Assembly: GCF_021462225.1 (NCBI RefSeq)
Contig: NC_061816.1
Span: 7,899,390 to 7,963,389, forward strand
From: Girardinichthys multiradiatus
Taxonomy: Eukaryota > Chordata > Actinopteri > Cyprinodontiformes > Goodeidae
Direction: 5' to 3'
DNA: 64,000 bases
Made by a program: the position numbers and the translations under genes. This document shows, in pieces, positions 56,600 through 64,000 of this stretch; position 1 is the stretch's first letter; the number at the start of each line of letters is the position of its first letter. Under the pieces are notes generated by a model. The model searched no databases. It had not been told where the DNA came from and worked only from the letters and a program-made list of their open reading frames with translations.

Positions 56600-59500
56600 A
56601 ACGTGCATCAAATCGTATCCACCTGGAAGATATTTAGTACCCTCCAAATGGATTTTACATACTTAAATTTTCATATTTAGCCTGCAATCTGGAACAAAAA
56701 TTTTAAAATCATAGAATTTTGGTTAAAAGTTTTATTTACACATTAATTTAATTTCTGTCCATAACTTACCCAAACAGCCAGCCTGAGAAACAGAACCATA
56801 AGTTATTTAAAGAAGAAGCAAGGGCTCCAAGCTGGAGTAGGGCTCCCAGCAGGGGGAAAGCACGCACACCTCCATATTGCACATAGGTTCAGCTTAGGGT
56901 TGTGAATCTCTGTTAAAATACACTGCCAATGTCATGATTAATTTTAGATATGGAATTAAAAATAAAACGTCATGATACAATTCACCCCTCAAACACGATG
57001 CAGTTTGATTCACTTATTTTAGGGCAAACAGTGTGATTCAGTTTGATTCAATGGGAAAAGACGCGGCAAACTAATTATGAAATGCTGTTTGATCTCTTGA
57101 ATTATTATCTTAATAAAACAACAACCTTCCTGAAACAAATCTTTTCCACCAAGTCTTGTGCTCTTTTAAAGAAACTGACTTGCAGTCCACAAAAACACTG
57201 AGGCTTAGAGCAAAATTATAAAATCTTTCAGGCTGCAGATATAGTTTTCTTTTATAACCTTTGTCTTTATAATACTCGGTGCTGCTGCAAACAAGCACCA
57301 TTATCACTTGAATTAACTGTAATGAAGTAAATACTTTTTGTTTCTATACTCTTCTCACACATTGTTACAAAATAATATTTGGTTTGCTGGCGGAACTCCG
57401 GGTTCACAGGATGTTGCTGCTGTGTTAAAGCTGGTGTTTGGGTTTTGAATCGCCTCGGCCATCTTTACCTTCTTATTGTTGTTGTTTCAGAACCCCTTAA
57501 CCAGAGTGTATGGGAACATTAAGAAAGGGATCGAGTTTAATCGACGTAAAGAAATGAAAGACGACGCATCTCAATTTAATCTTGTAAACAACACCTTTTC
57601 AAAGATGCTCTAGCGATGCACTTGCGTCTTGCATGAATTGGTTATTCTTAACATCCCTAGTTCAGACGTACTGGTCGCTGGGGGACCAAGAGTTATAAGT
57701 CTTTCACACTAAAGTTAAATGCAACTTACATATGTCAAAGACAAAGAGTAGGATATAGTAGTTTACCTTCTATCAGTAGCTGTCAAAGTGTGCAGAAAGT
57801 GGCAGGAAATCCATGAAAAACGCCTCAATAAAAGGTTAAAAAGAAAAGTGAAAATCAATGCTTTTAGAAATGTTTTTGTTCCCATGAACCATAATGTGAA
57901 TCTCATATTGGTTTCTCTAAAATATGTAAACACATATGGGTGTTGTCTCTAGTATTTAGATATTGCAAAAGGAAAAATCTTTGTCAACCAGTCTTTTGCA
58001 AAAGACAGAATTGCACATGTGGTTTTGAAGGAGCAACGTTTAGGGTTATGTCCTCTTTTAAATGCTCCAAAAGGAACAGAGTCCTGCTAGATGTCAAGAA
58101 AACATGACATCCAACAATAAATTATACAACACCTACTACTCATCTACATTTCCTCAGACACTAAGAGTTTTCAAATTAAAACTCATTAGATAAGAAAGAG
58201 AAGGCAATCTTGAAGTATTTGTACTAAGTTTAATTGTAAATCATGCTGTGAGTGGAGTTAATTTACTCAGGTTTCCCCTTCAGACCGCTGGTAATTGGCA
58301 AGCTTCTATTTGCATTGCTCTACATTAAGACACCTAGAAGGGAGGATTTTTAGCTGAGTTAATTGATGCAAAAGGAGCCCTGCAGACTCTTTCAAATCTG
58401 CCTTAGAGGCAAGAGATTATTTCTTTTTTCTTTACAGTAAATTTAATATTTTGTATCTTGAGAGCATATTTATTTGTTTTTGTTTATGTGTTGATATTTA
58501 TAGAATCTGCTCTTTTGTAATGAAAATAGACTTTATGTACATTTTCCCGTTTGTAGATGTATCCATACCTTGAAATTTAAAGGTAAACTGCTTGCAGCTT
58601 ATTTTAAAAAGCTCGTCTGACTGGAGGAAGGAGCTTCAGAATCCGCCTCAGAACCTGGTAAAAGTTGCTGACCCAGCACAGTGTTTACTTAAGCCAACAA
58701 ATCCCCCTAAAACTCACATATCTGTGTTGTTTACAGTTACGCTCGCTCCCTGCTGCTGGAGCTTACTGTTACACCACTGACTTTAATACTTCACTGTTGC
58801 ATGTATGGGAGTGTTTGTCATTAAGGAGACATACTGCTTAGCTACGTTATGAGCTGAGGTTAGAGACTGCCTGATGATCCACCTCATCCTTAAAGTTCAG
58901 TCCCTGAAGGGTTTCTTTTTGCCTATTTCTCTAAGTTTATCCTTCCTATGTCTGTCTCAAGAGTTTTTAATAGAAAATTATACTGATAAAACATTTAACT
59001 CTTTTGTAATGTTTCCCCTGCAATCCCATTACAACATAATAGCCTCAAAAACACAAAACCAGAGACTTTGATGTCTTGTTTAATGGGGGATCTCGCTGAA
59101 TAATTTGAATTTGAAAACAAAATTGAAGGATTAAAGAGAGATGCATTTTGCTGGTGCATTATATGGCCAGAGAGTTTCATTTAAATGTAAATTACAGACC
59201 AGCGTAAGAAACGTGTGACTCCTGAGCCAGCCAAGACTGCAGTATATCTGCATGTAAAGACACGGGCGAGTTATTGAAGCAAAGAGAAAACGAGTTTTAC
59301 ATTAGTAAGCTGAAAGATAGATTTCTGCTTAGGTGAGGGCAGTGTATGTTGCTCCACTCAATGTCTAATATGTTTTTATGCGTTATTTACATAACAATGT
59401 GTCTCGGCAGGGTGTTTCTCTGACTTTAGTTATACGAATGGCAAGAGCTGCATTTGTGGGTTAATTTGCTTTTTTTATGTTTAAGATGCATTTTAATCTT

Positions 59501-59795
59501 ATTTATGTGCCTTTTGGCCATAAAAGACAGATGAATGAGGTTGTATGTTACTGGTTAAAAGAAGAAAATCAACATTCTGTTTAAATCAGACAAGCATCTA
59601 GGATGGTTGTTAGTGTATATTGGTATCATCAAATCCTATGTTGGATGTAAGCATTACATTGCATTTACATGGAGATAATTAGTTCTGATGATAAGATCAG
59701 GTGTAAACATGTTTGGACTCTTAAAGGGCAGTGAATGTAAATTAAATGCAAGATCAGACCAGGCATGACCACAGAACAGCGATTTGATTTAGGAT
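56600..59795. other. AT-rich non-coding stretch
   Basis: No recognised gene. All ORFs are under 66 codons. Confidence 0.5.
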
Positions 59796-59800
59796 GAACT

Positions 59801-60582
59801 TGTCATTTTCGGTATAGATTTGACCACATACAGAAAACACTCAGAAGGAAACGTTTATGGTTTTTATTGTCAATAAAGTAATCTAGGACGGGAACTGGGA
59901 ACACCAACTGTAAGGGAAGGAAGCAGAATGGTTTGGTGAACAAGCGAACGATATGAGGCAACTGATTACTTAGATCTGAGAAATTACTTACTAAATTGTT
60001 GTAGCAAGAACCGCCAGGGGTAGAGAGATTCAGAGTCTTAACTTGCGAAGGGGAATTGTCCAGTTGACCTTTCTGTTGTGAGCTTGGTGCCAGCAAAAGG
60101 GAGCTCAGGTGCTGATGTTCGAGAAGGAGGAAGAAGCAGGGTGTGCTTATGCCTGGGTCTTGAAGTCGAAGGAATCAGGAAGCCGCCAGCTTGGTCTGTG
60201 TCCGAAAGGCTCAGACGGAAGTGAAAGAAATCCACAAGAAGGTAGTTCCTTAACTCAATAGTTAATAATCCAGAAGCTCAGAGATACTCTGGAAACGAAG
60301 TCGGAACTCAGCAAGGTAAACAAAGCCTCAGGTAGAAACCTGCAAGGCAGCAAAAATGCAAGATTACTAGAGTTCAAAAACGAAGCACAAAATTAGTGGT
60401 GGCTGAGCTTGTTACCACTAAGGCAAACACTCTGGCATAGAAGTGCTGGCAGCCTCCTGTTTAAGTACTCCTCCAAGCAATCAGCAGGTAGGAAACACAT
60501 GACGTCCAGCACACCTGAGAACTCCAGCACCAACTGGAACACTGAGTGGTTCGTTAAACAAGGACACACACACACACTGACA
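59801..60582 (-). mobile_element. Solo LTR (782 bp) related to 55908-56594
   Basis: It begins tgtcattttc and ends cacactgaca, flanked by gaact on both sides (59796-59800 and 60583-60587). A minus-strand AATAAA (reverse of tttatt near 59862-59867) supports minus orientation. Shared segments with the LTR at 55908 include the subterminal ttgaccacatacagaaaa and the gcaaacactctggcatagaa gtgctggc block. Length differs by about 95 bp. Confidence 0.9.
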
Positions 60583-60724
60583 GAACTGAAAGCTACCAGC
60601 CAGTTTTCTGTTTGCATTTTTTGGTCATACATTAATGTTTCAGGTCGTTAAATCAATTTTTTATATCAGAACAAACCTGAGTATATACAGATGATTTCAT
60701 TTTGTAAGGGAAAAAACCGATCCA

Positions 60725-60853
60725 GTCAGTCAGTCAGTCAGTCATTTTCTACCGCTTATTCCATAGTGGGTCACGGGGGAACTGGTGCCTATCTCCAGCA
60801 GTCTATGGGCGAAAAGCAGGGTACACCCTGGACAGGTCGCCAGTCCATCGCAG
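60725..60853 (-). mobile_element. 5'-truncated SINE copy
   Basis: The stretch from cagtcagtcagtcattttct to caggtcgccagtccatcgcag matches the 3' part of the SINE at 31428-31780. The tRNA-like head is absent. A 13-bp duplication, aaaaaccgatcca, flanks it (60712-60724 and 60854-60866), so truncation happened at insertion, as in LINE-driven reverse transcription. Confidence 0.92.
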
Positions 60854-60879
60854 AAAAACCGATCCACCAGTACCAATAT

Positions 60880-61640
60880 AGTGTTTGACAACACGAAGTA
60901 GGCTAAAAGATCTTAACAGCAGCACATAATGCTAAAGAAATTCAAGCACAAAGGAGAAGCAAAGTTATTGCTGTGTGTCTAGAAAGCGGAAGAAAAGTAA
61001 TTTCTAAGGCTTTAGAACTGCAAAGAACCACAGTGAGAACCATTATCCATAAACAGAGAAAATATGGAACAGTGTAAAACCTCAGGAATGGCTGACCTAC
61101 CAAGATTACTCCAAGAGCTCATCAGCAACATATCCAGGAGGTCACAGAAAAACCCAGAACAACATCTAAAGCTCTACAGGCCTCACTGCCTCAGTGAAGG
61201 TCTGAGATCCAAGGCCAAAACCTTTGCTGACCAAACAGAACACAAAGGCCCGTCTCACATATGCCAGAAAACATCTTAATGATCCTTTTATACTTTTAGG
61301 AAAATATTCTGTTGACTGATTAGATAAAAGTAGAACTTTACAACTGGTATATACCTAATACAGCATTTCAAGCAAACAACAGTCAAACGTGATGGCAGTG
61401 AGATGATCTGAAGCTGCTTGGACGACTTGCTCTGTAATAGATGAATGACATTAAACAGACCCTTCATGCTTGAATCCAATGTGGCTGAATTAAAAGAAGG
61501 TCCATTAGTTCTGCACATAGGGCAGTGTTGTTATGGATAGGTATTTTCTCTAAATAAATTTGGTCATCCCTGAAAATTGCTTGTAGTATTTACTCAGGTT
61601 ATCTTTGTCTGGCAGCAACATTTGTTTGAGGATCTGAAAG
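60880..61640 (+). mobile_element. Decayed Tc1-type transposon, plus strand
   Basis: ttgacaacacgaagtaggct, gtctagaaagcggaagaaaa, aaagaaccacagtgagaacc attatccat, atggctgacctaccaagatt actcca and aggaggtcacagaaaaaccc follow the N-terminal half of the Tc1 family whose minus-strand copy is at 45230-46650. Several stops interrupt the frame. The C-terminal half is mostly lost. Confidence 0.75.
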
Positions 61641-64000
61641 TCGGACGGAATAGCAAAAATCATCTGTTAAGAGGCAGAACACCAACAGTAGCCGTTTGCT
61701 GCTCCAGTTCTGGCTCAGTTTGGGTTAATTTGGGTTGTTGCATGACTTGTAAAATAATCCAGATTAGAACTAACATGCCATAGTGGGGCAGTAATGCATT
61801 AAATAAAAAAATGCCTTAGATATTCAGTCTTAAATATTTTCAAACTATCAATATAATTATGTGTGAATTAGGGTTATGCAACAAGTGTTTTGTGCTCATA
61901 AATTAGAGCGTATACTGACAGAAGTACACTGGGAATGGTTTGTCTGGATTTCTGTTATTTACTTGCACTATTGTCACAAGAATGTGCTCTCCTCATGGGG
62001 ATAAGGTCATCAACCTCTCGCTGTCTCTTTCACACTTTCTGTCTGGCTCTTTCCACTTTTTTATGTCTTCCAGAGGTCGATGCAGACATGAGCACGCAAG
62101 ATGTTTTTAGACCGAAAGAAAAACCCAACCTCCACTCCTTTAGCATCTTTCGATTCAATCCTTGTCAAATGCAAGATCTTATCACAGCCATTAAATAGTT
62201 GGTCACCCCTCTCCAGATGTACCTCTGTTGTTAGAACAGAGAGGTGATATGGAGGTAAATGTGGGTAAACTGTATTCATTTGCTGTTATATTGTCAAGGA
62301 GTTACAAAAATAGCCAAATGCAAAGAAATTGAAGCCATCCATGAATTTTGTGCTTATTTCACATTTGACCTTTGCAGCAGAGACAGTAATTATTGGGTGT
62401 GTACTGTTGTTGTTGTGTATTACATGGACAAATGTCACTGAGATGTCTCTCTGAGATGAATGCTGCTACCCTACCTGCTAAAGAAATATAATTATCTCCA
62501 CCTGCGTTGCCATTGTATTGTGCTTTTCTTTGTGTTGCATCTTTGTCTTTTAATTCATTCCAGAAAATACTGCAGAAGCACAAACGCTCGGTGCGGGGAA
62601 ATCAGAGCATCTGAAGAACTTGAGATGAAACCTCTATGACATGTTGTCTTCTTTGGTGCAAAGCTGGGCTCTGACAGGAAATTGCTTCTTCTCAGAACAA
62701 AACCTACTTTTGTGGTTCCTACTTTTTCCAACAGGGACACTTCTTTTACTGTCTTTCTCTCAATGATTTGGTATCTAGTGTCTTGTTCTGCATAAACTCT
62801 GCAGTCATTGTTTCAGATGCGTGTGTTTAGAATGACGTGCGTCCCCAGAGAGGGTTTTCTCTTTTTCGTTATACCAGCATGTGAGCAGTGGACATCACCT
62901 GTGGAACAGACTAGCCACTGGACCGGCGGCGTCATCTATGAAGCAGACCTACTTTAAGCAGGTAACTGTCCTGCTAGTTGCGCACGTCTCCTGCGAGCGG
63001 GAGAAAACAGCTTGCCAAGAGGTTGTCATTTTCATGACCGCTGGCTCAAAAACACTAGATACTAAACTTGGTTGACATGAGGACCAAATCCTCAAGTAAA
63101 GTAAAGAAAAGGCGCACAGAGATACAGACTGTTTCGATGTTTGCTGCTGGAAAAGTTGGAAAATCTACCTTGAAAATGCTTGAAAATTGCTCAAATTTTA
63201 TTATAGGAAAAGTGGACGAGCCCTGTATTGATGTCCAAGGTCAAGATTTGAAACACAAGGCGAAAGTTGCAGAAGAGTGATTACCTTACATGTGGAAAAC
63301 TAAATTCAGTCATCAGTGTGAATGACAGTGGCCAAAGTCTCCAGCTCCAATGTGAGCTCATATACAGGACTTCTGCTAAATTCTGTTCAAGCATAACACA
63401 TCTGGACCATACATCTGTTAATGGTAAGGGATTTAAAGACACACCATTTATTTCTATGTTTGCTTCATGAGAAAATGTTTAAAAAGTATAGCAATTAGAG
63501 GATTTATTAGGAAAAAATAAGAATAAGAAGACGATGCCTGCTGTCCTCATGAGTCAGACACCCAGTGTGGAGAACCACTGCAGGGTTTGTGGTACTCATG
63601 ACTCTTCCCACAGGGTTTTTTTTTCCCTCCGTTTGGCATCCCCAAGGTGAATATCCAATTAACCCCTCAATGTTTGTGCAGAGACGGATTGGTTCATTTG
63701 AGTGCCAATGGACCAGAGGGCTTTTGGAAAGTCACATCAACACATAGCAACCTTTTCCTCTCCCTCTCTCTCCTGAATATTCACAGAGGCAGCCGCTGAT
63801 GGCGGTCTGTCCCCTCTAAATAGCTCTAAAAAGGTTTGGTATTGACATAAAATGCAGATAATTGACTCTTGTCTTGAATATAAAACAGATCATTCCCAAG
63901 GTGAGGCGACATATGGTGTGGAAATGTTAAAACTGCCACCTCACAGCTAGATAGGAATGGGTTTGGTTCTAACCAGTTGGAGGCTTTCAATGACACACTG
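61641..64000. other. Non-coding stretch to window end
   Basis: No recognised gene. ORFs of 64 to 87 codons (61935-62198, 62881-63075, 63068-63280) have no recognised domain. Near 63150-63190 the ctggaaaagttggaaaatct repeat type of 35490 recurs. Confidence 0.45.

Noticed and set aside
60725..60743. CRISPR-like or minisatellite array of CAGT units
   Set aside because: It is a short 4-base tail repeat of the SINE, with no spacers.

Overview
The window looks like an accessory, gene-poor stretch of a ray-finned fish genome, probably a percomorph teleost. The evidence is the repeat mix: many decayed Tc1-type DNA transposons, L2/CR1/Rex-like LINE ends, a tRNA-derived SINE, hAT-like and THAP/P-like relics, LTR retroelements, and an envelope gene of the type common in spiny-rayed fishes. 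No complete host protein-coding gene is recognised. One CpG-rich open segment near 40.16-40.35 kb could be a first coding exon of a type II membrane protein. The species assignment is inference; no taxon marker was available.

Two intact protein genes stand out, both in mobile elements. (1) An endogenous retrovirus at 20435-26821 lies on the minus strand. It has two 381-bp LTRs that look identical by eye, a perfect 5-bp target duplication (ctact), a primer site matching tRNA-Tyr and a clean polypurine tract. Its env gene is complete (656 codons, furin site, CX6CC, CXXC, membrane anchor). gag and pol are reduced to fragments: a myristoylation-type Gag start, a nucleocapsid remnant, part of RNase H, the integrase zinc arm and the integrase C-terminus. 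The integrase core and most of reverse transcriptase are absent, and about 1.6 kb of apparently foreign DNA sits between the gag and pol remnants. A tiny hydrophobic ORF overlaps the end of pol just before env. (2) A complete pogo/Tigger-like DNA transposon at 47367-49172 has perfect terminal inverted repeats, TA target duplications and an uninterrupted 423-codon DDD transposase.

Layout: 0-5 kb Tc1 and LINE relics; 5-20 kb mostly featureless AT-rich DNA with Tc1 and LINE relics; 20.4-26.8 kb retrovirus; 27-31 kb Tc1 relics; 31.4-31.8 kb full-length SINE with target duplication; 33.4 kb a near-perfect hairpin; 36.4-37.6 kb and 43.9-44.5 kb long polypyrimidine tracts that give spurious long ORFs; 40.1 kb exon candidate; 44.8 kb small hAT-like MITE; 45.2-46.65 kb a Tc1 relic split by a solo LTR; 47.4-49.2 kb pogo-like element; 50.9-51.6 kb Tc1 relic containing a perfect 17-bp-stem hairpin; 52.7-53.6 kb THAP/P-like relic; 55.9-56.6 and 59.8-60.6 kb two related solo LTRs; 60.7 kb a 5'-truncated SINE; 60.9-61.6 kb Tc1 relic; the rest shows nothing recognisable.

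Most events can be ordered by nesting. Tc1 copies are old and full of stops. The solo LTRs and SINEs keep perfect target duplications. The retrovirus and the pogo-like element look youngest.
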